NCBI RefSeq assembly: GCF_020621385.1
Contig: NZ_JAESVA010000018.1
Coordinates: 1 to 64,000 of the forward strand
DNA: 64,000 nt
Reading direction: 5' to 3'
Source: Acidisoma cellulosilyticum
Lineage (GTDB): Bacteria; Pseudomonadota; Alphaproteobacteria; Acetobacterales; Acetobacteraceae
Under the pieces are notes generated by a model. That model was not told the DNA's origin. It saw nothing but the letters and a program-made list of their open reading frames with translations, and did no database searches. Positions 1 to 8,895 of the stretch are shown here, piece by piece. Numbering within the stretch: position 1 is the stretch's first letter; the number at the start of each line of letters is the position of its first letter. Both the position numbers and the translations under genes were made by a program.

Positions 1-56
1 CACTCTTCGTCGCTGACATCAGATGGATAAGGCTTGCGGGCCCGGGAATTGCTCAT
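1..56 (-). CDS. IS5-like transposase, N-terminal end only (runs off window)
   Basis: Reading leftwards from an ATG at 54-56 gives MSNSRARKPYPSDVSDEE before the window ends. The phrase KPYPSDVSDEEW is the usual opening of one group of IS5-family DDE transposases, where the segment that recruits the element ends begins with a 'SDEEW' motif. Only 18 codons are visible, so activity cannot be judged. The neighbouring gene starts about 90 bases away and reads the same way. Confidence 0.6.
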   Translation of the reverse strand, partial: MSNSRARKPYPSDVSDEE

Positions 57-145
57 GCCCTCGATTACGACATCGCCACCGGAAAGTACATGACACCCTC
101 TAGTCGAGACAGATCTTGAACAGTCATTGTTAACCTCACTGTTGT

Positions 146-1021
146 TTAGAAAATCGGCATCCCGCCTGCGACAGTGACGAGCGCACCTGACATATAGCTC
201 GCCTCATCCGAGGCTAGCATGACATAGGGCGGTGCCACCTCAACCGGTTGGCCAGGCCGGCCATAAGGTGTTTTGGACCCAAACGACTTGATGGCGTCAG
301 GCTCCATGCCTGCGACGATGAACGGCGTCCAGATCGGACCCGGCAGGACAGCATTGACGCGTATGCCCCTATCGGCCAGCAGTTGGGCGAAAGCGACTGT
401 CATATTGCCGAGCGCTCCCTTGGTGGCCGAATACCCGAATAGGCCCGCTGTCGGATGCTTGGTATTGACCGAAGCCGTGTTGATGATGGAACCACCGGGT
501 GACATCACGCCGACAGCTGCTTTAGTCACGTAGAATGTGCCATGCACATTTGTCGCAAACATCCTCTCCCAATCCTCATCTGACGTATCTTCAAGTGACG
601 GGGTCGGAACCTGGAAGGCGGCGTTGTTCACCAGAATGTCCAACTTTGCGAATTTTTCGACGACCCTTGCGATCGTCGACCGCGCTTCAGCGGCCTTTGA
701 AATATCCGTCGGTATCAGCAAAGCTCGCACGCCCGCTTCGGTGATCAACGCCTCAACCTCGCGTGCATCAACTTCCTCACTCTCAAGATAAGCGATAGCG
801 ACATCAGCGCCCTCCCTTGCATAGGCAATGGCGACAGCGCGGCCGATACCGCTATCGCCACCGGTGATGAGCGCAGCCTTCCCCTGCAAGCGTTTGCTGC
901 CCTTGTAGCTTTCCTCGCCATGGTCCGGCTTGGGCACCATCGGTCTGGTTTTGCCTGGAAAGCCCTGCTGCTGAACCTCGAAAGGCGGTTGCTTGTACAG
1001 CGTGGTCGGATTTTTGGTCAT
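146..1021 (-). CDS. SDR family oxidoreductase (general-stress, YhdF/GSP39-like)
   Basis: A 291-residue short-chain dehydrogenase/reductase of the extended N-terminus type found in stress-related enzymes. The nucleotide-binding motif TGGDSGIG lies at residues 53-60, followed by the NNAA motif (LVNNAAF) and the catalytic YSATK (Tyr-x3-Lys). The first 45 residues (KQPPF, FPGKTRPMVPKPDHGEESY) match the proline-rich leader typical of this group. A cytosolic NAD(P)-dependent oxidoreductase is expected; the substrate cannot be read from sequence. It stands alone, divergent from the KGG-type basic protein gene at 1239, and the two probably share a stress-responsive intergenic region, which is inference from the families. 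Confidence 0.9.
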   Translation of the reverse strand: MTKNPTTLYKQPPFEVQQQGFPGKTRPMVPKPDHGEESYKGSKRLQGKAALITGGDSGIGRAVAIAYAREGADVAIAYLESEEVDAREVEALITEAGVRALLIPTDISKAAEARSTIARVVEKFAKLDILVNNAAFQVPTPSLEDTSDEDWERMFATNVHGTFYVTKAAVGVMSPGGSIINTASVNTKHPTAGLFGYSATKGALGNMTVAFAQLLADRGIRVNAVLPGPIWTPFIVAGMEPDAIKSFGSKTPYGRPGQPVEVAPPYVMLASDEASYMSGALVTVAGGMPIF

Positions 1022-1238
1022 AGCATCATCTCACTTTTCATGCTGGCGTGCGCCGATGACGAAAGACATGAGAGACGTGGCAGCCGGCGCCAATGCAGCA
1101 CAAGGAATTGTGTCAGCCGCGCTAAAGAAAGCGTGTCAGGCTGATCTTGTCTCGAGCCTTAATAAGGCAGCGACCTGGCTTGAATCTGTATCAAGCCGCA
1201 TGACCTCTCCTAGTATTTTGGAGCGGAAAGGAAGTGTA

Positions 1239-1547
1239 ATGTCTCGTGGTGATAAGTCGGCCTACACGGACAAGCAGGACCGTAAAGCAGCCCATATCGC
1301 CGAAAGCTATGAAAGCCGCGGCGTTTCCGAAGCTGAAGCCGAACGTCGTGCTTGGGCAACCGTGAACAAAGAAGACGGCGGCGGTAAAAAGAGCGGTTCA
1401 GGCGTTGGGCACCCCGTATCGCATGCGTCGTCTCGCAAAGGTGGCCACATCGGTGGCGCGGCCGCCGCCGCCCGACCGAAAGCGGACCGCGCCGCCGCCG
1501 CCCGCAAAGCGGCTGCCACGCGCAAAAGAAATGCAGCGAACAAGTGA
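1239..1547 (+). CDS. Small basic KGG-type stress/plasmid-stabilisation-like protein
   Basis: A 102-residue Lys/Ala/Gly-rich protein starting MSRGDKSAYTDKQDRK. The ATG at 1239 is chosen because a strong ribosome site (GGAAAGGAAG) lies just upstream, whereas the longer reading from 993 overlaps the promoter of the divergent SDR. Residues 4-50 form the conserved helix-rich block (TDKQDRKAAHIAESYE, AWATVNKEDGGGKKSG), then a HASSRKGGHIGG segment and an Ala/Lys/Arg tail typical of nucleic-acid-binding proteins. Relatives are usually annotated as plasmid stabilisation proteins, although I know of no proven role in plasmid maintenance. It precedes the MgtC gene by 15 bases and may be cotranscribed with it. 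Confidence 0.75.
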   Translation: MSRGDKSAYTDKQDRKAAHIAESYESRGVSEAEAERRAWATVNKEDGGGKKSGSGVGHPVSHASSRKGGHIGGAAAAARPKADRAAAARKAAATRKRNAANK

Positions 1548-1562
1548 TAGTGGTTGTCTGAC

Positions 1563-2270
1563 ATGCCTCTTCACCTTACCTGGATCGATGGCCTGGTCCG
1601 ACTGGCTTTGACGATGCTGGCGGCCGGTACCATCGGGTTCGATCGCGGCGCCCGCGGTCATGCGGTCGGCTTTCGGACGACCATCCTGGTCGGGCTAGCG
1701 GCTGCTGTCGCGATGATGCAGGCCAATATGCTTTTATCAGTCGGCGGAAAGACGCCAACCTCCTTCGGCACCATGGATCTGATGCGCCTGCCCCTGGGCA
1801 TCCTTACGGGCGTGGGTTTCATCGGGGGTGGCGCGATTTTGCGACGCGGCGATCTTGTGACGGGCGTCACGACGGCCGCAACACTATGGGTGGTCACTGT
1901 CATCGGCCTTTGCTTCGGCGGAGGCCAACTGGATCTGGGCTTTGCCGCGTCGGTGCTCGTTATCATTACACTGGCAGCGCTTAGATGGTTTGAGGTCCGC
2001 ATTCCACGCGAACGCAGAGCGCGCATCGTCCTTGAAGCCGCGGACGATCCCTTGCCTATTCCTGCACTTCCGGACTTGCTGGAAACCCACGGATTAAACA
2101 CCCGATTCTATGCCCAGCGACTGGCGGGGGGCGGATCAACGCTAACGCTTGAATACGATATCGGCTGGATACAAAAGGATAAGGATGATCTTCCGCCTGA
2201 CCTTCTGACAATCATTTCCTCCCGATACCGCATTCTCTCCTTCGAGATGACGTCAGAGAGTCATGCCTAG
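1563..2270 (+). CDS. MgtC/SapB family inner-membrane protein
   Basis: About 235 residues. The N-terminal half is a membrane domain with some four to five hydrophobic helices carrying the MgtC signature: an RLALTMLAAGTIGFDRG opening, HAVGFRTTILVGLAAA, then LGILTGVGFIGGGAILRRG and GVTTAATLWVVTVIGLCFGGG. The C-terminal part (about residue 150 on) is a soluble ACT-like domain. MgtC proteins help bacteria cope with low magnesium, acid or intracellular stress, often by modulating membrane ATPase activity. A TTG at 1554 would add three residues; the ATG is preferred. No magnesium-transporter gene is adjacent. Confidence 0.88.
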   Translation: MPLHLTWIDGLVRLALTMLAAGTIGFDRGARGHAVGFRTTILVGLAAAVAMMQANMLLSVGGKTPTSFGTMDLMRLPLGILTGVGFIGGGAILRRGDLVTGVTTAATLWVVTVIGLCFGGGQLDLGFAASVLVIITLAALRWFEVRIPRERRARIVLEAADDPLPIPALPDLLETHGLNTRFYAQRLAGGGSTLTLEYDIGWIQKDKDDLPPDLLTIISSRYRILSFEMTSESHA

Positions 2271-2316
2271 CTGCCCGCAGGCGGTCCACAACTCCCCGCG
2301 GTCTGCCAGCGTCTTA

Positions 2317-3181
2317 GAGCGCATTTCAAAACCAAGATGTGAGTGCGCGCATACAGATCAAAGAGCATGCGATCAGAGTGAAGGCGAGATGAATGTTGGC
2401 TCTTCGTTCGTACCGGACAGTGAGGCGCCGGAACCGAGAGAGCCAGGCAAAGGTTCGCTCGACGACTCAACGATGTTTTCCGAGATGGCTGCTGCTTTCG
2501 ATCCTTTTCCTGGCAATACGATGCTTGATGCCGCGGTATGTGCATGCCCGGCGACAGCGCCTGTAATCATATCCTTTGTCGGCATGCAATTTCCCAGGCC
2601 GGTGCCGTGGGCGGCCACGCTTTCCGCGAAGAGATGGAAGGGCATCAAGGAGTGGCTCAAGCATGCGGCTATCATGAACATTGGCGCCACTCAAAAGGAC
2701 TGTAATTGGAATGCCCTGTCGATCGGTGATGATGTGCCGTTTTGTGCCCGGGAGCCCGCGATCCGTAGGGCTCGGCCCGGTGGTTTCGCCGCCTCTTTTT
2801 GCTGCGATGGACGCGCTATCCATACACGCCCGGCTCCAATCCAGCCGCTCAGCTTGATGGAGGCGTGTCAGCAACTCGCGATGTAGACTGCCCCATACTC
2901 CAGCTATGTGCCAATCCCGAAGACGCCTCCAACATGTGACGCCAGAGCCGCAGCCTAACTCCCGAGGCAGCATCTCCCATGGAATGCCGGTCAGCAACAC
3001 GAACAGGATCCCCGTCAGCGCCTCTCGGTCGAAAACGCGAGGACGACCACCTTTCGGACGGGAAGGAATGACAGGAAGGAGCGGTTCAATTACTGCCCAG
3101 AGTTCGTCGGAAACAAGAGGAGAAGCCATATAGCTTCATCCCTCTTTCCGATCTCGCGTACAACGGTTTTGAAAGGCGCTC
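2317..3181 (-). mobile_element. IS5-family element (IS427/IS1031-like), complete ends
   Basis: An 865-bp element bounded by 17-bp inverted repeats with one mismatch: GAGCGCATTTCAAAACC at 2317-2333 and the complement of GAGCGCCTTTCAAAACC at 3165-3181. Both sides are flanked by the trinucleotide TTA (2314-2316 and 3182-3184), the expected target duplication for this group (TNA). The single transposase reads leftward and is interrupted by a stop codon. The element inserted between the MgtC gene and a small unknown gene without breaking either. Confidence 0.9.
2326..3129 (-). pseudogene. IS5-family transposase, broken by one nonsense codon
   Basis: The frame from ATG 3129 gives MASPLVSDELWAVIEPLLP and the DDE landmarks CMDSASIAAKRGG and LHADKGYDYRRC, but stops at TGA (2467-2469) after SSSHLGKHR. 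The same frame continues directly with VVERTFAWLSRFRRLTVRYE and ends at 2326. In relatives this site reads KHRWVVERTF, so a conserved tryptophan codon has become TGA. The third catalytic acid (Glu in VVERTF) lies beyond the stop, so the 220-residue product should be inactive unless the stop is read through. Full length would be about 267 residues, normal for the family. Confidence 0.88.
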
Positions 3182-3251
3182 TTACAACGCTTAAGCTCAT
3201 CGCCGCGCAAGAGCGCCACGCACTCTAATGGATCGACCTGATCGAAAATGA

Positions 3252-3509
3252 TCAGGAGCGGTAGTTGAGCACGCCGACCAACCGTTCCTCGCGGCTATCA
3301 GCGTCGTCCAGATCGAGTCCGACAACGACCAGGCTTTTGTTTTCCTGCTGGTAGTCTCGCTCGGTCGTGGATGGCGTTTTGAAGCGAAAGGTGCGGCCGT
3401 CATTAAGCAGCCCAAGCATCTCGCTATTTTCCTGAAGCTGGATAATGAATTTCTCGCCAGGCGTCGGCTTCTCGCTAGCCTTGACGTCAATCTGTGCGCT
3501 TGTGGCCAT
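3252..3509 (-). CDS. Small hypothetical protein, 85 aa
   Basis: An 85-residue acidic soluble protein (MATSAQIDVKASEKPTPGEK...) with no membrane segment or signal peptide. A good ribosome site (AGAGGAGAG) sits eight bases before the ATG, which supports translation. The middle reads NSEMLGLLNDGRTFRFKTPS and the end has an acidic stretch (DLDDADSREE). I do not recognise the family. It lies just upstream of the IS5 element relative to its own direction, with divergent transcription from the SDR/GH15 pair. Confidence 0.6.
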   Translation of the reverse strand: MATSAQIDVKASEKPTPGEKFIIQLQENSEMLGLLNDGRTFRFKTPSTTERDYQQENKSLVVVGLDLDDADSREERLVGVLNYRS

Positions 3510-3737
3510 AGTTTACTCTCCTCTTTGTAGAGTTCCAATCCTGACGGCAGATTGGAAAGGCAGAGGCAGGCAGCAAGGCCGCCCGGCAGACACCTCCGTT
3601 AGTATCGATCAACTTCAGGTGTTTTCCATTTGCTGATGTGCAGACTCTGCGCCGCTTGTTCCCGGGGCAGCACACCCAACCTTAATCAAAGCTTGATGGC
3701 CGGCTTCCGGCGGTCGCGTGCAGAAAGGAAAAGCGCC

Positions 3738-4535
3738 ATGGATTGTCGTGTCGATGGACAGGTCGCCATCGTGACGGGAGCAAGTTCCGGTATCGGCTAT
3801 GGCTGTGCCGAGGCTCTAGCCGAAGCTGGCGCTGCCGTCACCATCAATTACAACAGCCACGCGGAGCCAGCGGAAAAGTTGGCCGAGCAGATCACGAAAG
3901 CTGGCGGTCGCGCCATAGCGATCGGTGCCGATGTATCCAAACCTGAAGATGTCGAAAGGCTTTTCGCTCAGGCGCTGTCCTCCTTCGGCGCTGTCGATAT
4001 CGTCGTCGCCAATTCCGGCATGCAGAAGGACGCGCCACTGGTGGAGATGAAGGTGGAGGATTGGCAAAAGGTCCTGAACGTAAACTTGACGGGCCAGTTT
4101 CTCTGCGCCCAGGCCGGCGTCCGCCAGTTCCTCAAACAAACCGACCGCACTGTCTCTAGGGCGCGCGGTAAGATCATCTCTATGAGTTCGGTTCATGAGA
4201 TCATCCCGTGGGCCGGCCACGTGAACTATGCTGCCTCCAAGGGCGGCATCTTGCTGATGATGAAGACGATGGCGCAGGAAGTCGCCGAGAAGGGTATTCG
4301 CGTCAATTCCATCGCCCCCGGCGCCATTCGCACGGGCATCAACAAGGCGGAGACCGAGGGCGACAAGGCCAAGGCGCTGCTTAAACTCATCCCCTATGGG
4401 CGCATCGGCGACGCCGCCGATATCGGCCGCGCGTCGGTATGGCTCGCCTCCGATCAGTCCGACTACATCACCGGCACCACGCTGTTCGTCGACGGCGGCA
4501 TGGCGTTGTATCCAGAATTTCGCGGCAATGGTTGA
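3738..4535 (+). CDS. SDR family glucose 1-dehydrogenase-like oxidoreductase
   Basis: A 265-residue classical short-chain dehydrogenase starting MDCRVDGQVAIVTGASSGIG, with ribosome site AGAAAGGAAAA before the ATG; the open frame extends to 3630 but the extra residues do not fit the family. Motifs: TGASSGIG for NAD(P), a VANSG variant of the NNAG motif, catalytic Ser in IISMSSVHE, YAASK catalytic Tyr-Lys, and a PGAIRTGINK loop. Bacterial glucose 1-dehydrogenases are close in length and motif. The stop overlaps the start of the GH15 enzyme by eight bases, so the two are probably coupled: one releases glucose and the other may oxidise it. The specific substrate is inference. Confidence 0.85.
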   Translation: MDCRVDGQVAIVTGASSGIGYGCAEALAEAGAAVTINYNSHAEPAEKLAEQITKAGGRAIAIGADVSKPEDVERLFAQALSSFGAVDIVVANSGMQKDAPLVEMKVEDWQKVLNVNLTGQFLCAQAGVRQFLKQTDRTVSRARGKIISMSSVHEIIPWAGHVNYAASKGGILLMMKTMAQEVAEKGIRVNSIAPGAIRTGINKAETEGDKAKALLKLIPYGRIGDAADIGRASVWLASDQSDYITGTTLFVDGGMALYPEFRGNG

Positions 4536-6342
4536 GCCCATCCGGGCTTTTGCCGATATTGGCGACCACGGCGTCATCGGCGACCGCGCGACGATCGCCT
4601 TGGTGTCGCACGATGCGGCGATAGACTTTTTGTGCTGGCCTGAATTCGACAGCCCCACCATTTTCGCGCAGCTATTAGACCCGGATTGCGGCGTGTTCAG
4701 TCTGCAACCCGATTTGACCGACGCCCGCCGTATTCAGGCCTACGTCCCGGACACCAATATCCTGGTGACACGTTGGCTGTGCAATGAGGGGAGCGCCGAG
4801 GTGCTAGACCTGCTGGTACCCAAGGACGGCCCCTATGGCGGCCCGACCCGTCTTATCCGCCGGGCCACCGCAACGCGCGGATCGGTTACCTTCCGGCTCC
4901 TGTGCAGGCCACGCCCCGATTATGGACGCGAAACGCCGACGGCCGAGGCAAACCAAGATTCCGTCACCTTTCGCTCAGCCGCAGTCGAAAATCTTGTTTT
5001 GAGCGGCCATGAAGCTTTGAAAGCAGGCGATGGCGATGCCACAGCCACCTTCACCTTGGAAACCGGACAATCAGCCCTATTTCTGCTGAGCAGCCGGGAT
5101 GAGGGCGAGATCGTCGAGCCGGCCATGCTCGAAGACATGATCGCACGATCAACCATGTTCTGGCAGCACTGGAGCAGCCAGTCGACCTATCGCGGTCGTT
5201 GGCGGGAGACGGTGATGCGCTCCGCCCTCGTGCTCAAACTCCTGACGTCTAGGCACCACCACTCCATCATCGCAGCACCGACGTTCGGCCTCCCGGAAGC
5301 CGGCGGCGGTACGCGGAACTGGGATTACCGCGCAACCTGGATCCGCGACGCTTCCTTCACCGTCTATGCCTTTATCCGGCTCGGTTACGTTGAAGAAGCG
5401 TCCAATTTCATGAACTGGGTCGAAGCCCGCGTCGCTGATCGTAGCACCGACGGCAGCATTCAGGTCATGTATCGCTTCGACGGCAGCAAAGACTTTCCCG
5501 AAGTCGAACTCGATCATATGCAAGGCTATTATGGCGCCCGACCGGTCCGCATCGGCAATGCCGCCACTGACCAGCAGCAGCTCGATATCTATGGCGAGCT
5601 GATGGACAGCCTCTACCTCAAAAACAAATACGGTCGCGGAATAAGCTGGGAAAGCTGGGGCAATGTGACGCACATGATCGATTATGTTGTTGATCACTGG
5701 CGAGAAGCGGATCACGGCATCTGGGAATTCCGTGGCGAGCCTCGGCATTTTCTTCATTCCCGTCTCATGTGCTGGGTCGCTGTTGATCGCGCGATCCGGC
5801 TCGCGACCAAACGCTCGCTGCCTGCTCCGTTCGAGCGTTGGACCAATGCGCGCAATAAAATCTACGAAAGTATTCACGTCGATTTTTGGAATGCCGATTG
5901 CGGCCATTTCACCCAGTGCACAGACAATACCGTTGTCGATGGCGCGATGCTGTTGATGCCTCTCGTACGCTTCATTGGGGCAACTGATCCGCGTTGGTCT
6001 GCGACATTGGACCAGATCACGGAACGTCTCACCGATGACGGAATGGTTTGGCGTTATCATGAGGAGGACGGATTGCCGGGTCAGGAGGGGTCGTTTACCG
6101 CATGCTCCTTCTGGTATGTCGAATGCCTTGCCCGGGCCGGAAGGCTTGAGGAAGCTCGAATGAAATTTGAGCGCATTTTAAGCTATGGAAACCACCTAGG
6201 GTTGTTCGCCGAAGAATTGAGCCCACGCGGCGAAGCCCTGGGCAATTTCCCTCAAGGCCTAAGCCACCTAGCATTGATCAGCGCAGCCTTTTATCTGGAT
6301 CGAGCGTTGTCTACTGGTAAAGACGGCGAATGGCGGGCGTGA
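4528..6342 (+). CDS. Glycoside hydrolase family 15 protein (glucoamylase/trehalase-like)
   Basis: A 604-residue cytosolic enzyme (no signal peptide) starting MVEPIRAFADIGDHGVIGD. Residues 1-200 form the trehalase-like N-terminal beta domain (IALVSHDAAIDFLCWPEFD). The rest is the (alpha/alpha)6 catalytic barrel, with WDYRATWIRDASFTVYAFIR, DQQQLDIYGELMDSLYL and the second acid region around QEGSFTACSFWYVECL. Family members cleave alpha-1,4 glucans or trehalose. The start is placed at ATG 4528, overlapping the dehydrogenase gene, rather than at 4396 inside it. Pairing with a glucose dehydrogenase suggests intracellular glucan or trehalose turnover feeding gluconate formation. Confidence 0.9.
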   Translation: MVEPIRAFADIGDHGVIGDRATIALVSHDAAIDFLCWPEFDSPTIFAQLLDPDCGVFSLQPDLTDARRIQAYVPDTNILVTRWLCNEGSAEVLDLLVPKDGPYGGPTRLIRRATATRGSVTFRLLCRPRPDYGRETPTAEANQDSVTFRSAAVENLVLSGHEALKAGDGDATATFTLETGQSALFLLSSRDEGEIVEPAMLEDMIARSTMFWQHWSSQSTYRGRWRETVMRSALVLKLLTSRHHHSIIAAPTFGLPEAGGGTRNWDYRATWIRDASFTVYAFIRLGYVEEASNFMNWVEARVADRSTDGSIQVMYRFDGSKDFPEVELDHMQGYYGARPVRIGNAATDQQQLDIYGELMDSLYLKNKYGRGISWESWGNVTHMIDYVVDHWREADHGIWEFRGEPRHFLHSRLMCWVAVDRAIRLATKRSLPAPFERWTNARNKIYESIHVDFWNADCGHFTQCTDNTVVDGAMLLMPLVRFIGATDPRWSATLDQITERLTDDGMVWRYHEEDGLPGQEGSFTACSFWYVECLARAGRLEEARMKFERILSYGNHLGLFAEELSPRGEALGNFPQGLSHLALISAAFYLDRALSTGKDGEWRA

Positions 6343-6551
6343 TGCTAGAGTGGGGGCGAATTTGAGGTCATGGTTGAGTAGCTCGGCTATTTGGCTACGA
6401 AGGGTTAGCCAGTTGCAGACCGCAATCAGGACATGGTGACCGGGAGGCAGATATTGTCGGTAACGTGCTAAAGCCGCCTCATTGAAGGCCGCGGGTCACC
6501 CAATCTCGGCTTTTAGTCGCCGGATAGTGACGGGGGACGGTGCGACACTAC

Positions 6552-8045
6552 ATGAACGCTGAACAGCGACCGGATCGCCCAATGCCGTCAGATAATAATG
6601 ACACGCAGTCCGTGAGGCCTATTGAGCATGTTGTGGTGCTCATGCTGGAGAACCGGTCCTTCGACTCAATGCTTGGTCGGCTCTACCCGGACCGTCCCGA
6701 TTTTGATGGACTGACGGGGCAAGAGGCCAATCCATGGCACCGGCAGGACGGTCGCGTCATGGTCCCAGTCTGGAATGATGCTGGTCTGAGCCGCGCGACC
6801 GCAGCGGGGCCCGATCCAGATCCAGGTGAGCTCTTCCACGACATGGAAGCGCAATTCTTCGGGGCCGCCGGCATGACGCCCGATGGTCAAGGGCTTGGCA
6901 TCCCTTCCATGAACGGCTTCGTCGATAGCTATATGCGGCAGCCACGCGGGCTGGATGATTCCGTCCCCGATCCGGCCGCGATCATGCATTGTTTCTCACC
7001 CACCCAGGTTCCGGTCCTGAGCGAGCTCGCGCGCTCCTTTGGAGTGTCTGACCGTTGGTTCGCATCCGCTCCCTGTCAGACCTGGCCCAACCGCTTTTTC
7101 GTCCATACCGGGACCGCGGGAGGCTGGGTGAATAATGACCCTCCACACTTTCCCTATCGTATGCCGAGCCTGTTCCGTCGCCTCACAGAGCACCGAAAGG
7201 ATTGGGCCGTTTATTTCCACGACCTGCCAAATACGGCCCTTCTAACTGATATCTGGTCCCGTCTGCCGACACCAGACTTCCGGCTCTATGAGCACGAGTT
7301 CGCGGAAGATGCGCGCAACGGCATCCTGCCCGCCTATACCTTTATTGAGCCCCGCTATTTGGTAAGCCGCTTCCGGGCCAAGGTTCCCAACGACCAACAT
7401 CCGCCGACCAATATCATCCATGCTGAACAATTAATCGCTGAGACCTATAACGCTCTTCGGCAAAGCCCTCAGTGGACCAAAACCCTGTTCATCATCATCT
7501 ATGACGAACATGGCGGCACTTATGACCATGTAGCGCCGCCGCCTGCGACGCCTCCAGGCGGTCCTTACCCTGACGGCTTTACCTTTAACCGCTACGGGGC
7601 GCGCGTGCCCGCGGTGCTCATTTCACCCCATATTCCTGCCGGTAGCGTCATTCGCCCTGCAGATCCTGAGGGAGCGCCTTTTGACCACACGAGTGTCATC
7701 AGGACCGTGCAGGAGTTGTTCGGCCTCGGGTCGCCGTTGACCGACCGCGTTGCTGCCGCACCATCGCTCTTGCCAGCTTTGGCTAACGATACACCGCTCA
7801 ATATGGGGCCAGAGCGCATTGCTTTTGTGCCATCACAGCCGACGCCGGAAGAAATCAGCCGCCTCCGTAAGACGGACAATGTTGCCGGCCTTCAGTTCAG
7901 TATGAGCGGCTTCGCTGCGACGCTGCTTGGCACGATCGCTCGGATCTCCGCTCATTTCCGGCATGGCGTAAGACGATCAGGCCATCGCGCGGGCGTTTTT
8001 CCTGCCCGGCGGCGCAAGGCCGATAGAAAGGGATGGCCGCTGTAG
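6552..8045 (+). CDS. Phospholipase C / acid phosphatase family phosphoesterase
   Basis: About 497 residues (a GTG at 6540 would add four). The alkaline phosphatase-fold phospholipase C signature is clear: PIEHVVVLMLENRSFDSMLG near residue 25, CQTWPNRFFVHTGT, FIIIYDEHGGTYDHVAPP, GARVPAVLISPHIPAGS and FDHTSVIRTVQELFG. The conserved Glu-Asn of ENRSFD, Asp-Glu-His and Asp-His residues bind the catalytic metal or substrate. No Tat or Sec leader is visible at the N-terminus, unusual for the secreted phospholipases but seen in shorter relatives. The last 30 residues (RRSGHRAGVF...) overlap a convergent decayed response regulator, so the natural C-terminus may have been altered. Confidence 0.87.
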   Translation: MNAEQRPDRPMPSDNNDTQSVRPIEHVVVLMLENRSFDSMLGRLYPDRPDFDGLTGQEANPWHRQDGRVMVPVWNDAGLSRATAAGPDPDPGELFHDMEAQFFGAAGMTPDGQGLGIPSMNGFVDSYMRQPRGLDDSVPDPAAIMHCFSPTQVPVLSELARSFGVSDRWFASAPCQTWPNRFFVHTGTAGGWVNNDPPHFPYRMPSLFRRLTEHRKDWAVYFHDLPNTALLTDIWSRLPTPDFRLYEHEFAEDARNGILPAYTFIEPRYLVSRFRAKVPNDQHPPTNIIHAEQLIAETYNALRQSPQWTKTLFIIIYDEHGGTYDHVAPPPATPPGGPYPDGFTFNRYGARVPAVLISPHIPAGSVIRPADPEGAPFDHTSVIRTVQELFGLGSPLTDRVAAAPSLLPALANDTPLNMGPERIAFVPSQPTPEEISRLRKTDNVAGLQFSMSGFAATLLGTIARISAHFRHGVRRSGHRAGVFPARRRKADRKGWPL

Positions 8046-8319
8046 CGAAGGGCGGAATGCCAACGGCAAAAACATCAAAGGCAATTTCCGCTGGCTTAGG
8101 AGCTTGACCAAAGGATAGCTAAGCTCAGCTGCCACATTAACATCCAACAGCGCGAAATCAATTTCCCACTCCCCAGCAGCCTCTAGGGCGTTGACCGCCC
8201 CAGGGAACGGTCCCACCACAGAACACCCCTGATCTGACAGCACGTCTTCCGTCGACGGCAATCAGCATTTCGTCCTCCAGGATCAGAATCCGGCAGCCGG
8301 ACATTGCGGGATCGGCCAT
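7977..8319 (-). pseudogene. Response regulator receiver domain, frameshifted remnant
   Basis: From ATG 8319 one frame reads MADPAMSGCRILILEDEMLIAVD, the start of a receiver domain with its acidic pocket (EDE). The match then moves to another frame: EDVLSDQGCSVVGPFPGAVNALE and DFALLDVNVAAELSYPLVKLL, where LLDVN holds the phospho-acceptor Asp. The switch lies near 8250. The expected ending is again out of frame after LPLMFL. At least one and probably two frameshifts have destroyed this single-domain regulator, and it overlaps the end of the convergent phosphoesterase gene. Confidence 0.75.
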
Positions 8320-8501
8320 AACGCAACATCGCAAAACGCGGATGCGATCACAGTACGCAATATGCGTGACTAGCGCTCCATGCCATGGCATTGATGTGGC
8401 CGCTTGCCACCTATAGCGCATCAGTTGTACGCTGTTGCGGCTTGCCGAAGCTGTGAGTTGCTAAGTAAAAAATAATGCTCACAAAAACACTAAATGTCTC
8501 A

Positions 8502-8811
8502 TCAACGGAACAGTTTTTTACTGAGGATCAAACCAGCCGCTGCAGCCAGAAGTAATGCGTTGATTGGGTTACGCCCTCACATAGGTCGAGACTTCCTCCA
8601 GGCGATTTTTCCCACCTTCTGAAATTGTCCTATACATCTCCGAAGCCCTGCCCGAAAGCGTATTGGTCCCGTCATTCACCGCGCGGTTTTGCTGGGCTGA
8701 CATGACCGTATTTAGTTTCTGCGAAAGCGCTACAACATCGGCCCTCAGGATTGCAACCTCGTCTTCTAAGGATGTCGAGAAAGCTTTGAAGTTGGATGGC
8801 TTGTCAGACAC
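8502..8811 (-). pseudogene. DUF883-like membrane-anchored protein, 3' frameshift
   Basis: The open frame 8811-8569 encodes an 80-residue amphipathic coiled coil (SLEDEVAILRADVVALSQKL ... GKNRLEEVSTYVRA) and stops. One base on, the other frame reads RNPINALLLAAAAGLILSKK and ends LFR at 8502: the hydrophobic, glycine/alanine-rich anchor with basic end typical of DUF883/YqjD/ElaB proteins (PI-A, GLILS). One extra G in GTGAGGGCGTAA (about 8570-8578) accounts for the break. The intact form would be about 102 residues, anchored in the inner membrane and facing the cytoplasm; relatives bind ribosomes in stationary phase. A sequencing error is the main alternative to a true mutation. Confidence 0.78.
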
Positions 8812-8895
8812 TGGAGCATCTTCAATGTTGTTTTTTGGTTAGTGCTATAGGAGATCGTCAGAGCGACCTAGCTTCAAATTGTGAAATTGCAAGGC

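Noticed and set aside
2263-2886. 207-aa plus-strand open frame across the IS5 element
   Set aside because: It is the shadow of the transposase on the other strand; the minus-strand reading has clear DDE motifs and family ends.
3816-4661. 281-aa minus-strand open frame
   Set aside because: Antisense to the well-supported SDR gene and without any family resemblance.
5149-6060. 303-aa minus-strand open frame
   Set aside because: Antisense to the GH15 gene, which has full domain motifs.
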